Below, in pieces: positions 32,461 to 45,095 of a stretch of 64,000 nt of DNA. Origin of the DNA: Saturnia japonica (taxonomy: Eukaryota > Arthropoda > Insecta > Lepidoptera > Saturniidae); NCBI GenBank assembly GCA_033032175.1, contig CM065322.1, positions 2,170,001-2,234,000 of the forward strand, read 5' to 3'. The notes beneath the pieces are model-generated. The model was given only the letters and a program-made list of their open reading frames with translations, had not been told where the DNA came from and did not search any database. Position 1 is the first letter of the stretch, and every line of letters begins with the position of its first letter. The translations under genes were made by a program, and so were the position numbers.

Positions 32461-34187
32461 GGATAAATCTTCAAAGAAATTACTTTTTTTCTTATATTTC
32501 GACCTTAAAGTTACAACATCAATTAAAAGTATCAATCTATTTAAATAAAATGTTTGAGGTTTGCCGTTGTGCGTGCATCACACAAATACTACTCGATAGA
32601 TTTTTATAAAGTTATTTTTGTTTGACTACTTAGCTACTTGACCCTTATCAAAAAAAAAAAAAACACAATATCTTCATTCTCTAAAAAGATATTAAACTTT
32701 TAAGAAATTATGATTTTTATAAGCATTATGCGTTCTTCTGTCGTCCATGCGAACGAAGCTGCGTCTACGTACAGCTAACATATAATATAATTAATCTATA
32801 TTATTATTACATGTTATATTATAATTATCGCGTACGTAGCTGCTTTATGATAACAGTAATAAATGAACACCACTCACCATGAACAGTACATAACAGAAGA
32901 TGTCAGACGGCCGCATTTTTCACAACACTTAAAATTTTTTTAAATTTAAACTATACATAAAAACCCTTTTTAAAAATGTAATAAATAGTTAAATTAATAT
33001 GAAGCCGTGTCGCCCAGTGGAAAGCTCGGCGTGTTGTGCCGTGGGCTCGTTTGTGTACTGTGCGTGAGGCAAGTCGGCAAACAGAGATTACTGGGGACAA
33101 CTCGACTATGACGTCCCTAACTAGCTAGAGCTGTTGTTATATCACTTTCTTTTTTTTGTTATAAAATAAAAATTAGGAAATAAATTTGCATTCCGAACTC
33201 ATAAGTGTGTTATATGGTCGCTAGCTTTGTATTACGGAACTTTCTAATAATCTTTTTTTTTTTAAATTTAATAAACTGTTCTTTGTTATAAGGATTTAAC
33301 GTGATATTAACTATTAATTAACTCTCAGTGACTTTTCAACGTGTCAATGTTAGGCTATTACTAGGTAAAAAGTGTTATGATTTAACTATAGTATTGAGAT
33401 AGTATAGACTATAGTATAGTACTATAGACTATGATATAAAGTATCTATAAAGATTAAGAGATATTTTGTTTGTTTGAACGTGTTAATCTCTGGAACTACC
33501 AATCAGATTTCAAAGAATCTTTGTGAGTTTGATGGAACTTTTATTGGGGAAAGTTTTGGGCTATATATATTCAAGCTGCGACTCTAAGGACTGGAGTAGT
33601 AGTTAGCTATTATTAGGTATTGATACGACTTTCGCTAATTTTTTTATTATGTTATATTGACAAATGTAGATGCTGATGATGTTTAGTAGGCATATTGATT
33701 GGATAAGTAAGAAATAAGCAAAAAAAAAATAGAAAATTATAAGGATTAATTTTAAATTTTTATATGGCTTTTTAATTCATAAACGTCTCTGTGTGATATA
33801 ACGAAATGTTGCCTAATCAGTATCACAGAACGTCATTTGTTCTTACATTCCAATTGTTTATTTATTATCTAGTTGTAAACACACTGTTTTATTCGTATTG
33901 TATTCGAAAGTCCCGCGGATAATAATTTTGTGTGGTTTTTAAACTCTTTTTAATGGACTTCAAAAAAAGGAACCAGCACTTAAGCACCTATGAAATATAA
34001 AAAAAGTCGGTTTCTGTAATATTAACAAAAACGAAATGTCTTATAACTTCGTTTTGTATCGGATATATCGTTTCTATTTTGATTATGTTTTATTTATATA
34101 TTCGACAGTAATAACTACTGGCACCGACCTTAAAAAAACTGTAGGCTGCTAATTTGTTTCGTATGTACTTTCGATTTAGTTTTTTAA

Positions 34188-34370
34188 CCGACTTTAACAA
34201 AAGAAGGGAGATTAGGTACTCAATTCGAATGTAATTTTTTTTTTATGGTTGTTATGTAGCTTCTTTATTTACGAACCGATTTGGATGATTCTTTTTTTGT
34301 TGGATAGGGGATAGATACTTCAGAAAGGCATTGGACCTTCAACTTCGAAAATACACCAGAGAACTTGAGG
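34188..34370 (+). repeat. dispersed repeat ('gaaccgattt' family), copy 2
   Basis: tttacgaaccgatttggatg, ttttgttggataggggata and ggcattggaccttcaacttc match 59128-59300 almost exactly. Confidence 0.65.
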
Positions 34371-34754
34371 GAACAGAGTTGCTTTTCTTTTCGTTAAAAA
34401 TTGTCTTGTGTTGGTTAATTTCGGGTGTATAGAAAAATATTATTTTATAATTTTAAGTAAATTTATTTTTTATTGGTTTTCTTTTTTGTTACTAGTTGTG
34501 TCCCACAGTTTCACGTTATTTTCCACCGTACCGCGCCGCACTGCTGCCAACGCATCAGTGTAAGCTATAAATTATTTATTCTCACTTCTCTTAATTATCT
34601 ACAACTTTCCAGATTGCTAAACGTATATGGTCACTGCTCCGCTCCTTAGGGTTCTAGTATGAAGTTATATAGCCTATAAACTTCTTAAATATATAGGCTA
34701 TAAAATGCAATTTTTTTTTTCAAATCTTGGTGACGGTTCTAGAGATTAGCGGAT

Positions 34755-35330
34755 TGAAACATACAAACCAATAATCTATTGAGCTGTTGCGCTCGCTTGG
34801 TTTACAGAATGCTGACGATTGGGCACACGTGCGATACGTGCTACCCCGCTCCCGGTTATTTTAAAGACAAAAATGCTTATTGTGGGTGATCTTTAGAAGA
34901 TAGATAGAGATAGAGATAGAGTGTTCTTGCTGACTTTTTTGTAGATCTACAAATTCGTACTTAGTACATTAACTTGATATGTCTCTTATGGCTTACTCAG
35001 GGTACTTAAGCCATTTAAGTGTCCCAAAAACGTCGTTTTTCCGAATTATTTTCTATTTGCGAGGAATTCTAATTCTTTTTCTAAAATAAAAGCAGCTTAA
35101 TTTATTCCTTATAACATCGGCTATCTGTCAGTGTAAGTCACGTCAAAATCGGTCCAAAAGTTTCGGAGATTACCCGGAACAATCCTACTGACAGACAAAC
35201 ATTTTAAAAATTGGTTTCTGTTATAAGAAAATTTCTAAGAAGATATACTTTAATAAAATATGTATTTAGTAAAAAGCTGTTGTTTTGACAATACAAACAG
35301 ACATTTAAATTGTATTTATTTGATAGTTTA
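34755..35330 (-). repeat. dispersed repeat, copy 3 (reverse, longer)
   Basis: Reverse-oriented relative of 4470-4885: agccatttaagtgtccc, aacgtcgtttttccgaatt, ccggttattttaaagacaaa. A (GATAGA)-type microsatellite is embedded near 34900. Confidence 0.6.
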
Positions 35331-36130
35331 CTAGCTGTCAACTTTCAGAGAACACGCTAATTAGTTATGGGCTGGGTCATCTCTGCTTAGGGTGCGCATC
35401 CTTGCTCCAAGGCGTGGAGGATGCTCACTGGCAGATTAAGCGCAAATCATCTATCAAATATTGCTCTCAATAGGAGGTCCGAGGCTTTGTATTAAAATAA
35501 AATAAGTGAAATTTAAAGTAAACTGTATACAAGTAAATTAAAGGTCAAAATCAAGAATACACTAGCAATTTTATTAATTAATCAGGTATAATCATTACTG
35601 GTAATAAAAGAAATTAAGTTTTGTTGTCATCATTTTCAATAATTATTAGGTAAGTATCTTAGATATTTCGTATTATCTTACAAAATAACATTTATTGAGA
35701 TATAATAAAATGTCTACCTTACTTACTCTTTTTTCTTTTTTTTTTAATTAAAATGGTGGGTTAATAACCCCCACCCCCGAAATGTCTCTATCACAAATCA
35801 GAGATATAAGGTGCTGTTTAATAATTCTTACAATTTATTTCATCCCACATAACTTTCCTCCGACTTTTGTTAGCTGATTCCCTTTCTTATAACTATTTAC
35901 ATAATATTCAATTCTTAAAAATATTTTCAATAATATATAATGTCAAAAGAATACAAATTTTATAAAATCAATAATAAATAACAAAAAATATAAAAAACAG
36001 TTAATTGTAGAATTTTCAAGCTATACAATAAATAATAATAATAATAATTTTATTAAAAACACTACATACACAAATTTCTTAATTGTATAAATTACGGTAA
36101 AAACAACTTTGTATGTGTCAAGAGATATCA

Positions 36131-37093
36131 CTATTTATTCCGCTTGTTCGCTATCTTTTCGATGAATTCCAAAAAGTGCCCTCTTTTCTGCTCATCCGCC
36201 ACCAAACAATTCAATGTGACCCTATCGATCTTGTGACCAATCCTGGACTCGAGGTCGAATCTGGACGAGCCGAATCTTGGACAATCTACAATCAGGTGGT
36301 AGATTGTTTCCGCAATATCCGGTTCGCATTCACACGCGGGACTGCCCTTGATCTTGAAGCGGTACAGGTACTCCGCAAATCCTCCATGGCCTGTGAAAGC
36401 TTGGACATGGGCAGGTAACATATTGGTCTTCCTCAACACCCGGTGAGCATCTGCCACCTTCGGGAAGAAGACCCGCGTCACCCCACCCGTGTCAGAGGAC
36501 TCGTAGCGCGCCTGCCTCTTAAGGACAGTCTCCTCTCGTATGACATTCTTCGCGTATGACACCGGATACCGATCATAGTCGGCCACGGTCTTCTTGTGGG
36601 CGGCCCTCTTCGCCAACACGTCGGCACGTTCGTTTCCAACCGTACCAACGTGAGCACGCACCCAGTACAAGTGCACCGCACGCCCCTCCGCTCTAATAGC
36701 TCGAATCGCTGTCTGCGCTGCAAGAGCCAGACGGTGAGGCGGGATCGGATTGGCCAGCATCTCCAGCGACGATTTAAAGTCACTGAAAATACTGACCTTC
36801 CCGTCACCAGCCTTATGCACCATCTGTACCGCCCTATGCAACGCATAAAGCTCGGCCTGAAAGACGGAGCAGAAAGGCTCTAGGCGAAACGTGGAGAACC
36901 TGGTTTCACATCCTTCTTTGAACCAAGTCACAGCAGCTCCCACTCCACCGTCGATCTTACTGCCGTCGGTGAAGATCCCGGAGCCGCCGGACTCAGGAAG
37001 GACTTCCAAGCTCTCGTACGGTTCGCCAACACAATACACTGGGTGCGGATAGTCGGTGAATTTTACCGGCCGCTCCAACGCACGGTCGACCAC
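36131..37093 (-). pseudogene. RNase H and C-terminal domain of R1-like LINE copy 1
   Basis: 320-codon frame without a true start. RNase H motifs: Ile-Phe-Thr-Asp-Gly-Ser-Lys, FQAELYALHRAV, Ile-Phe-Ser-Asp-Phe-Lys-Ser-Ser and GNERADVLAKRAA. The R1-type Cys/His tail (ACECEPDIAETIYHLIVDC) follows. A TGA near 37110 separates it from the upstream pol frame. Confidence 0.85.
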
Positions 37094-37379
37094 GATCTCG
37101 TCCAGACCTACTCATTTCTTTGCACAGTACAGCCTGTATACCTCTTGGGCGCGGAGGTCAAGCGAGGTCAAGGTCGAGGTCTGCCAGAACCAATGCTGAT
37201 GTTAAAGAAACCGTACGATAAGCCCTACAGATCTTAATTGCGAAACCCCTCTGCAGGAAGTTTAGTCTATTCCTAATCGAGATCTTCCCTGCAGAGGGGC
37301 CCCACACACTAGCGGCATACAGAACTATCAGTTCTACTACAGCGCTATAAATCGTCCTGATAATCTCTGAGTTCAGGCC

Positions 37380-38489
37380 CTAGCTCACCCTCGCTGCACA
37401 CGCCAGCTGTTTATAGATGTCAGCGGCCTTCTTACAGGCAACAGCGGCGTGTGCCTCGAAAGTGAGCTTATTATCCAAAATCAGGCCCAGCAGGCGGAAC
37501 TTCTTCTCTAAAGGTAACCGGACTCCTCCCATGATCAGGACCGGGGCGTCGAACTTAAGCTTCCTTGTAAGCACCATCGCTTTGGTCTTATGCGGGGCAA
37601 AGGAGAGCTTATTTTCGACGCCCCAGTTCATCACAGTCTGCAGGGTCCGGCATACAAATTCCTGCATGGGCCCGACCTCACTTCCAGAGAAAACCAGGAC
37701 GACATCGTCTGCAAAGGCATGACAGTACACCCCCGCGACCTCAAGCTTCACCAACAGGGAATCGAGTATCAAGTTCCTAAAGGTTGGCCCAGCGATAGAT
37801 CCCTGCACGCAACCCTTCGAAGACTCCCGACTTACCTGACAACCGGCATAACTTAGCTCTATACGTCGATCCTCGAGATACGACAGAACCACGCTGTACA
37901 AATTTCTAGGGCACCCTTTGGCCACGAGCTGCGAATTCAGCGCTGGCCACCACGCGTTATCGAACACGCCCTCTATGTCCAGTGACACCAAGACGACGAT
38001 CTCCTTCCCCTCTAACTTCGATCGTACGTACGCCACCAGATCATAGAGAGCATCTTCCGTGCTGCGTTGTGGCATGAACCCATACTGCCGCACGCTGAGT
38101 TTGGGTAACAAGTGCCAGCGTAAACGTCGAACCAATAGCTTTTCTAGAAGCTTGCCCAACACCGGCAAGAGGCCAATAGGACGGTAGGATTTTGGCGATG
38201 TGTAATCCTCCCTAGCTGGCTTCCGGAGAATGCACACCGTTGCAGTCTTCCAGGGATGAGGGAAATGGCCCAATTCCAGGCACTTATTAACCAGTGATAA
38301 TAATGTCAGCCATGTAAACCATATGTCAGCCGTGAAACCATCCCCCCCAGGAGCTTTTCGCGGATGAATCTCTTTACACACCCGCTCTATCTCCTCCTGG
38401 GTAAAAGGTGGGTCTGCGGCCGACAGTCCTCGTGGCCAACCGGGGAGGCGCCCCTCAGTCGCTGTCCTAATGGCCCTCTGGGCTTCGGT
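37380..38489 (-). pseudogene. reverse transcriptase of R1-like LINE copy 1
   Basis: RT motifs in order: RKAPGGDGF, YRPIGLLPVLGKLLEKL, QYGFMPQRSTEDAL, VSLDIEGVFDNAWW, GCVQGSIAGPTFRNL and the catalytic Phe-Ala-Asp-Asp box. The frame is open from 38489 and stops at 37380-37382. Downstream coding continues in broken frames to the RNase H. The endonuclease half is absent. Confidence 0.85.
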
Positions 38490-38962
38490 TTTTTTTTTTT
38501 TTTTTTTTATTTTTTTTATTATTTGGTTGGGTTAATGAACCCCACCCCCCGAAAAAAAAGTCTCTAACATGATCAGAGAAAGATATCTAATTAATTATTA
38601 CAGTACTCTTATTTTATAAAACCCACACATTCTCTCCTACGACTATTTAAGCTGGTCCCTACTCCTAGTTACCCATTTCTATTTATTAACTATGACCCTT
38701 TTCTTTCTCTACACTAACTTTTATTCCCTAAACCTAATTTCCCTTTTTATTCCTTTATTAAAAACAAAACTTACATCAATATATTACAAAATTAACTCAC
38801 ATGTTTAAAAATAACAATAATAATTAAAATAATAATAAAATTAACATCGTTTGTCTATATAAATAACAATTCCTTACTATCTATTTAATAATTTACATAT
38901 AATCAATTTAATTTAACAGTCATAAATTTTTCAGTAACAAACTTAACAAAAATTTTACCTAT

Positions 38963-39322
38963 CTATTTGTTACGTTTACATGCTATCTTTGTAATTTTTT
39001 CTAAGAATTTTAAAAATATGCCCCTCACATCATCTTCTACCATCATGGTGTGCAGCAAATCCCTCTCAATCCTGCAACCTAGCCTGGACTCAAGGTCAAA
39101 CCTGGACGAGCCGAAACGCGGACAATCTATAATGAGGTGAAAGATTGTCTCGGCCGTATCCGGGTCGCATTCACACGCGGGACTATCCTTGATCTTGAAG
39201 CGGTACAGGTACGCCGCAAATCCTCCATGGCCCGTAAGGGCTTGGACATGGGCGGGTAACAGATCGACCTTCCTCAACACCCGATGGGCGTCTGCCACAT
39301 TGGGGAAGAAGGCCCGCGTCAC
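38963..39322 (-). pseudogene. C-terminal Cys/His domain of LINE copy 2
   Basis: 119 codons closely matching the end of copy 1 (ADAHRVLRK, LPAHVQALTGHGGFAAYLYR, ACECDPDTAETIFHLIIDC), ending with the same Lys-Arg-Asn-Lys. Confidence 0.8.
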
Positions 39323-40158
39323 CTCACCCGTGTCTGAGGACTCGTAGCGCTCCTGCCACTTAAGGACAGTCTCCTCTCGTATGATCCTTCGGTATCAGCG
39401 CCCACATCATCCGCTGGGAACAGCGTACTGGCAAGCAGGTCGGCAGACCCCTGCGGGTTTAAAATGGCTCCGCAAGGGCCTGCCAAAAGGACCTCCTCCC
39501 GCCTCCGCTCAGTCCTCCGCAAGACTCTGTAGACGTCCCACATGCTCTCGTGCTCCTGCGTCGTACAAAACTCCTTCCAACTCCTGGTTTGAGCACTCGC
39601 TACCTCTCTCATGAAATCCTCAAGGGCATCAAGATAGTCGGCGACAACGTAAGGGCTCCAGCGAGGGGCGGCGCAACGGATCCTCCTCTTCCTCCGCGCA
39701 ACCTCCCTTTTGAGGGCATCCATGTCCCCCGTCCACCAGGGGGGGCGAGCCACCCTTTTCACCCCACATACCCTCGGGATCACCTGATCACAGGTGTCCT
39801 TGATGCAGGAGAGGTATTCGGACTCGGCTGACTCCAGATCCCCAATGTCGGCTACACCCTGCACCCTTCCGGCCGTCAGGCCCCTCTTGGACAGTCTCTC
39901 CTGTAGAGTTGACGAAAACTCCGACCAGTCCACCTTCTTAGTATTGTAGATCCGGTTTGTGGACGGTTTAAAGTTTTGAAGCTTCCCATCCACCCGGATC
40001 GAGAAGGTGATTGCATTGTGGTCGGAAGTTATTAAGTTCTCGTCAACTTTCCAATCATTGATCCTGCCAAGAAGGGTGGGGCTGCAGACTGTAACGTCCA
40101 CTATGCTTGTGCACAAGCTGCCCTTCCTGACGACCTGAAAGGTGGGCTTCTCACCCAC
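39319..40158 (-). pseudogene. endonuclease C-terminal part of LINE copy 2 fused out of frame to RNase H tail
   Basis: 279-codon frame. The N-terminal half has SIVDVTVCSP and LITSDHNAITFSI, the end of an apurinic-type endonuclease. A basic linker follows. The last ~25 residues are the RNase H-downstream region read in the wrong frame (ERRLSLSGR), showing the deletion junction near 39384. Confidence 0.8.
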
Positions 40159-40984
40159 ATTAAGTTTCTCCAGCCCCGCCGCTTCTAGAAAAGCCTTACG
40201 TACTCTTAGATATTATTTATTATGTTAGTACAAGTAATACTTATTATACACAGTTGTATTACCCTCTGCACCGCACCAACGCCCAAGGTTAGAGTTGTCA
40301 ATCGTCCCGTAGGCTGTTTTATTGCACGGATAAAATTTCAGGCAAAAATAGAAATTAATGGATGTTTAAACCACCATCTCACGTTTTCCGCTACCGAAAT
40401 ATAGTCCAAAGGTAAATAGTAGCCCGATAAGCAAGACTATTTACCTAAATGTGAAGGTAAATCGGATTAAAACTTATTTTACAACTTCTTTATATTGTCC
40501 CGCAAATTTATTCACTGATATTGACAACCACCCACTCCACCCATAGTCTACATTACAGTTAAACCATTCAAATTTTGTAACACGGTTTTTATTTCAAATT
40601 TGAAACTATTTTATATATAAAAACGTTTTGGATATTATTTTTTATTTCCTAGCTTACGAATGTATTAATAAATCTAGTTTTGAATATTTGAAACACTGCC
40701 ATCTATCAGTTATATGAAACATTAATTTACAAAAATAAATGATTCCTGATATTCATAATTTAATACACAGCTTACTACACTAGATGGCAGGTAATCATAA
40801 AAACTTTTCTGTTGTTTTAATTCCAGGTAGGTAATAATTAAATAAATTTAAAGATCGGTACTTCTTCTTCTTGTTTTGGCGCCGCAAAAGCACTTGCCAG
40901 TGTCAATGTTTTTAAGCCTTCATAACATTTTCCAATATAAAGTGAGGTTTTCAATGTCAATGTTTTCAATCTTTCGTAGTACAT

Positions 40985-41150
40985 ACAAAGTGGCTTTCAA
41001 CAAGATGGTGGCCGACTTGTTAGAACGATCTAGGGAATTTTCGTGGGATCCCAGAATGCATGCTCTTGGTTTATACCTATAATCCACTTCACTTATGCAG
41101 AAAAACCAAACTATATCACGCAAAACGCCATCAATATTACATAATGTGGG
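40985..41150 (+). repeat. dispersed repeat, partner of 42735-42890
   Basis: Shares aatgcatgct, tataatccac, aaaccaaactat-type and aatattacataat-type blocks with 42735-42890 in the same order and orientation. Confidence 0.55.
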
Positions 41151-41449
41151 GTCAAAAACCTAAATAAATGAATTAAAAATAAAAACAACAACATGTCACT
41201 TCAGGATCCCGCCAAAAACTCCAGATCGGTACTTATATACTGTACTAGTAAATCTCGTATTTAGGTCGATCGGTATTACTTAAATTAAAATCCAGCGATG
41301 TGCAAAATCAGGACTTAATTTATGTGACTTTGAAAATGATTAGGTACTTAATAAGATAATGGATGAAGGACGATTCAATATCAGAATCATAAATGATAAT
41401 GTTAAACCATTACTAAAAATTGAGGCTACGAGGACCAGAGTGGCCTATT

Positions 41450-41649
41450 TATTTTTTTGAATAAATTCACCTATTATAATTAACATAATATTTATAACAT
41501 GAAAATGTACTTTAACAAAACCACAATGGCCTAAAGTTATTTACGTGATACTTACATAGCAGCTTCAATTTAATAAGTTTAGGCCATTGTGGTTTTGGCA
41601 ATGCACATTTTTAGAATATGAATATTATAGGTGAATTTATAGAAAAAAT
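41450..41649. repeat. palindromic MITE
   Basis: ataaattcacctattata on the left pairs with tattataggtgaatttat on the right, and the inner aaccacaatggccta pairs with taggccattgtggtt. The arms are ~80 bases with a short loop. Confidence 0.8.
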
Positions 41650-42734
41650 CAGGTAGGTTATTCTGCTTCCCATGGGTTCAATTATCTTCTTTAATATAAT
41701 GTATAATAAAACAGAAGGTACATAAATAATAAATGTCATCAGTGGCATGAAAAATTTATTTGACTTTCTTCTTAAATTACATTTTTAGGTATAAATTATA
41801 TGCTAAAATAAATACAGATAATATTCGGATATTAATCATAATAATTTTTACGTTATTTTTATTTTATTATCATTTAACTATGAAAAATGTATAATAATAA
41901 TAGAATGTAATAATACACAAGCTCTTATGACCTAGTTATTTATTTACAATATAATAAATTAAGTAAAACTTTTTATCATAAATTCATAAAGGACTTGGAC
42001 GATTTTTGGAAAAATTACATATGTATATTATTTTTTAAATTGCAAATAACATTAATTCCAGTGTTTTGAAGTATTGTTATTTAGAAAAGATGCATTTTTT
42101 TTTCAAATTTCAAATCGTAATCGATTTTAATAATTACTCGACTTACAATTAAAACGTTAATAAAGTCGTGAATCAAATTAACGAATGTTTTATTGGATAT
42201 GTTTTTTAGATTTTTTTTCAATGTTAAACATCACAAAAACTAGATAGAAAGAGTAGGTATTTATTATTTTAATGTGATATGTGAAATATATCTATGAAGA
42301 ATTATGTCGTTTTCAATTGTTTGTTAATAAAATTATTTAATTATTAAAATGTATCAATCCTTGTATCATTAACATACGAATAACACTGATTTACTAAAGG
42401 GACTATGGGTATAAAAACACTACAAAATCATATCAAAGAGGTAACTAGAGACTTTAATGAACTATGTGAAGAATCCATAAGAGGTACCTACCCGTTGGTG
42501 GAAATAGGTACTACCTAACTGGGTTTTGTAGATTCAACAATAACAAACAAATCAAACATTGGTGTTCGATGTCTTTGACTGATAAAAAAGTGTATCTTTA
42601 AGCATTACAAAAAACAAGTTTATTTTAATAGCATAAATATATATTCTTCTTTTAATTCAACTGTGTCTATCAATAATTCTGCCAATGTCATGTAAATAAA
42701 ATGTATTTCTAAATATTCTGATAATTTTAAAACA

Positions 42735-42890
42735 TATCTCCATAACGGCGCTGGTCGCGGCCCCTTGTTGAAAATTTCCAAGGAGTTTTTGTGGCAACTT
42801 AAAATGCATGCTACTATTTATTATTTATAATCCACAATAACCAAACTATTTAACGTAAAATGTCGTCAAAATTATATAATATATTGCCAA
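42735..42890 (+). repeat. dispersed repeat, partner of 40985-41150
   Basis: See the partner copy; diverged but collinear. Confidence 0.5.
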
Positions 42891-43029
42891 AAAACATGAC
42901 AATTTCAGCTTAAAGGTTGAGCAAATAACGGCTGATATAATTATGGAGAATAGAAGTAAGAGGAATTATCTTAAATATGGGGGGGGGGGGGGAACAAGTT
43001 TAAGTGTCCCAGTTGGACACTTACAAGCA

Positions 43030-43325
43030 GCTAATTACAATTAAAAAAACACACCTGAGTGGCGCTAGCGTAACAAGAGGATTATACACTTTTTTGTGAT
43101 TCTACAGTTTTTACTGTTGGAAAACTAAATAAAATAATATTAAAACAACAACAGAAAAAGTTTGTGTAGTGTAAAATTTGTTCAAGTGGGCAAATTGAAT
43201 AACTTTTGATGCTATTTAAAATTTACACAATTGATACCATGGCGCAACCCTAATTTGACGCTTTTCGATTGAAACTTCTTTTCTACGTATGCTAAAGATA
43301 AGTACCCCTGGTCTCTACCCTTAAT
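43030..43325 (+). repeat. dispersed repeat, partner of 1676-1930
   Basis: Collinear blocks ggcgctagcgtaa, agaaaaagtttgtgtagtg, taatttgacgcttttcga and tacccctggtctctac. Confidence 0.6.
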
Positions 43326-43455
43326 AGGCTTAATAAAAAGGCTAGAAAACTATATACAGCCTTTTTAAATATATAAAAAAAATCAATGTTATTCGTATAA
43401 CAGCTTTTAAACTATGTAATCTTTTATCACTATGGCGTGGAAGATTTCTTATTAA

Positions 43456-43620
43456 CTCGACGAGCGATGCCGTGCCAACGTCCTTGTTCACTGTAGCACA
43501 ATGAAATTATTTATATTAGATATTATTTTAAATGAAAATGTCGGAAGTTGATAGTTTAGAAAGGCACTAAATGTGTATTTACAATGAGTACTACTGTATG
43601 AACGTTGGCATGGCGGTGCT
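43456..43620. repeat. inverted-repeat unit next to the hAT MITE
   Basis: gatgccgtgccaacgt at the left end pairs with acgttggcatggcggt at the right end, with an AT-rich core between. Confidence 0.55.
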
Positions 43621-43627
43621 TTGCTAT

Positions 43628-43784
43628 TAGGGTTGCCACTTTTTATTTAAGATATTTTATAATCAACTTCTTAGAACTTTTAATTAATTACGTAAAAGTA
43701 TTTAAGTACTTTATTGTTTACAGAGACTGTAATTACTAGTAATAACGAAAAGTATTTTATTATAAAACACAGGTGGCAACCCTA
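43628..43784. mobile_element. hAT-type MITE with 8-bp target duplication
   Basis: 157-bp element with TAGGGTTGCCAC at the left end and GTGGCAACCCTA at the right end. It is flanked on both sides by the direct repeat tttgctat (43620-43627 and 43785-43792). An 8-bp duplication with a (T/C)AGGG terminus is the hallmark of hAT transposons. Confidence 0.85.
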
Positions 43785-44749
43785 TTTGCTATCGCCCTCA
43801 TAAGTTGAGTAAGTTTTTGTTCTATAGTTTAATTTGCCAATTGGCAATAACTGAAATATCTGTTACGATTAATTTAATTTGTGAATAAAAATGTACGTAG
43901 GTAATGGTAGCAAAAACATTTATTTTATTTTATGAGTTTATTTAATCGAATAACAAACTCAGATGAAATTATTTAACATTTTTTGTAAATTCAAAAGTAT
44001 ATATCATTAAAGATTAATGTGATTGGAAAAGACGATGAGATTATGAATTTGTTGCTAACAATGAACAATTAATATCATGATTTAAAGTTAGCCTTTTTGC
44101 ATAAAACATGAGTTTCTTAACTGCAAAAGCGTGTATTCTTTTACATAAATATTTTTACATATTTATTTAGATTAGGTACAATATCTTATGAGGACGAGTG
44201 AAAGTGAGCAGAAAAAATTGCGTGCTCTTCGAATTTATTGTATTTTAGAAATTAACAAAATGATATGTATTTATTCTTAAGAATATTAAATATACATTTG
44301 TATAATAATATAATACACAAGGCTGGGAATGATTTTTATTATTAATTTAAAATACATAATTTTGGTTCGAGTCTCAATTACGTTTTGTTATATGCATTTT
44401 TTGAAATGTCTTATCGAATTTTAACAAGTCAGTGATACACTTATACCATACTCATCAACGATAAGTGTGATTGCATAAAGCACACGGAATTTTACATAAA
44501 GCGGAAGCATTCAATCTTTTATAGATAAATGTAGATATTTACAATGATTGAGACCTTATCCACAGATAAGCGAGACCATTAAATACTTCAAATATTTCTA
44601 AATTCCAAAACGATATTCATCTAGTAACTGTGTAGATTTGCCCTAAAATTCCTTCTGATGGAGTATTACGTCGGCCCACAAAGCTTGTTGTGGTCTTTCG
44701 ACGATGCTTTCCATGACAGTGTTGCTAATTGTTGGGTCAAAATGAAATC

Positions 44750-45095
44750 AAAATCAAAATAATATATATTTAGGCCCTAAGGAGGCACTTATGAACGTCA
44801 AAACACTACTGCCGGTTCGGACAAACATCCCAGTCATCGAGAAGAACCGATAAGAAACTCGATACTAATTTAACGGATTTACAGAGAGAGAGTCACATCC
44901 AGACATTACTGTCATTCACATAATGATCTACCCTATAACCTTTTAAACAGTAAAACCTTTTGGCAGTAGGACACAACAATGCTCCCGACTGGTTTGCGAC
45001 CACCATATATCAGGCGTCGTCTCTCGATGGTCACCGCTGTTTTTGGGTTGTACTGTGTTTACCATCACGGACAGTGACGTCACTCTGCTATAGTA
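44750..45095. repeat. two adjacent lepidopteran dispersed repeats
   Basis: 44750-44930 has atgaacgtcaaaacactac, ccggttcgga and gagaagaaccg, a widespread moth/butterfly repeat. 44985-45095 (gcgaccacca, tctctcgatggtcaccgctg, tactgtgtttaccatca) is the LINE remnant family of 18420-18620, minus strand. Confidence 0.55.

Larger units (their letters stand above)
26028..35737. other. gene-poor, repeat-rich intergenic region
   Basis: No credible protein gene. Contents: a dispersed repeat at 26215-26430 (gaaggaaaatgtcgtgagga); a ~420-bp repeat at 27770-28192; a repeat tail at 29990-30100; a copy at 30990-31165; a repeat beginning at 31852 (actagctgttgcccgc); a SINE-like repeat at 32270-32460 (minus); a repeat at 33001-33115; a GATAGA microsatellite near 34900; a copy at 34188-34370; and a ~575-bp repeat at 34755-35330 (minus). 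The rest is AT-rich spacer. Confidence 0.5.
35738..38489 (-). mobile_element. R1-like LINE, copy 1: 5'-truncated, decayed
   Basis: Minus-strand non-LTR retrotransposon with RT, RNase H and a Cys/His C-terminus. It ends in a poly(A) tail at 35738-35750 (plus-strand T-run) next to gttaataacccccaccccc, a 3'-UTR motif shared with copy 2. It starts abruptly at 38489 against the poly(A) tail of copy 2. No endonuclease remains. Confidence 0.85.
38490..40200 (-). mobile_element. R1-like LINE, copy 2: endonuclease joined to C-terminus by internal deletion
   Basis: Its poly(A) tail (plus-strand T-run 38490-38508) abuts the start of copy 1. The 3' UTR repeats the ggttaatgaacccc(a)cccccc motif. 39319-40158 encodes the endonuclease C-terminus and linker; 38963-39322 the Cys/His tail. 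The whole RT and most of RNase H are missing. The 5' end is cut off at about 40200. Confidence 0.85.

Noticed and set aside
36113..37856. Several plus-strand frames of 64-101 codons
   Set aside because: They mirror the minus-strand RT and RNase H of the R1-like LINE.
42979..42992. Run of 14 G
   Set aside because: Homopolymer tract; likely slippage or an assembly-sensitive site, with no feature around it.
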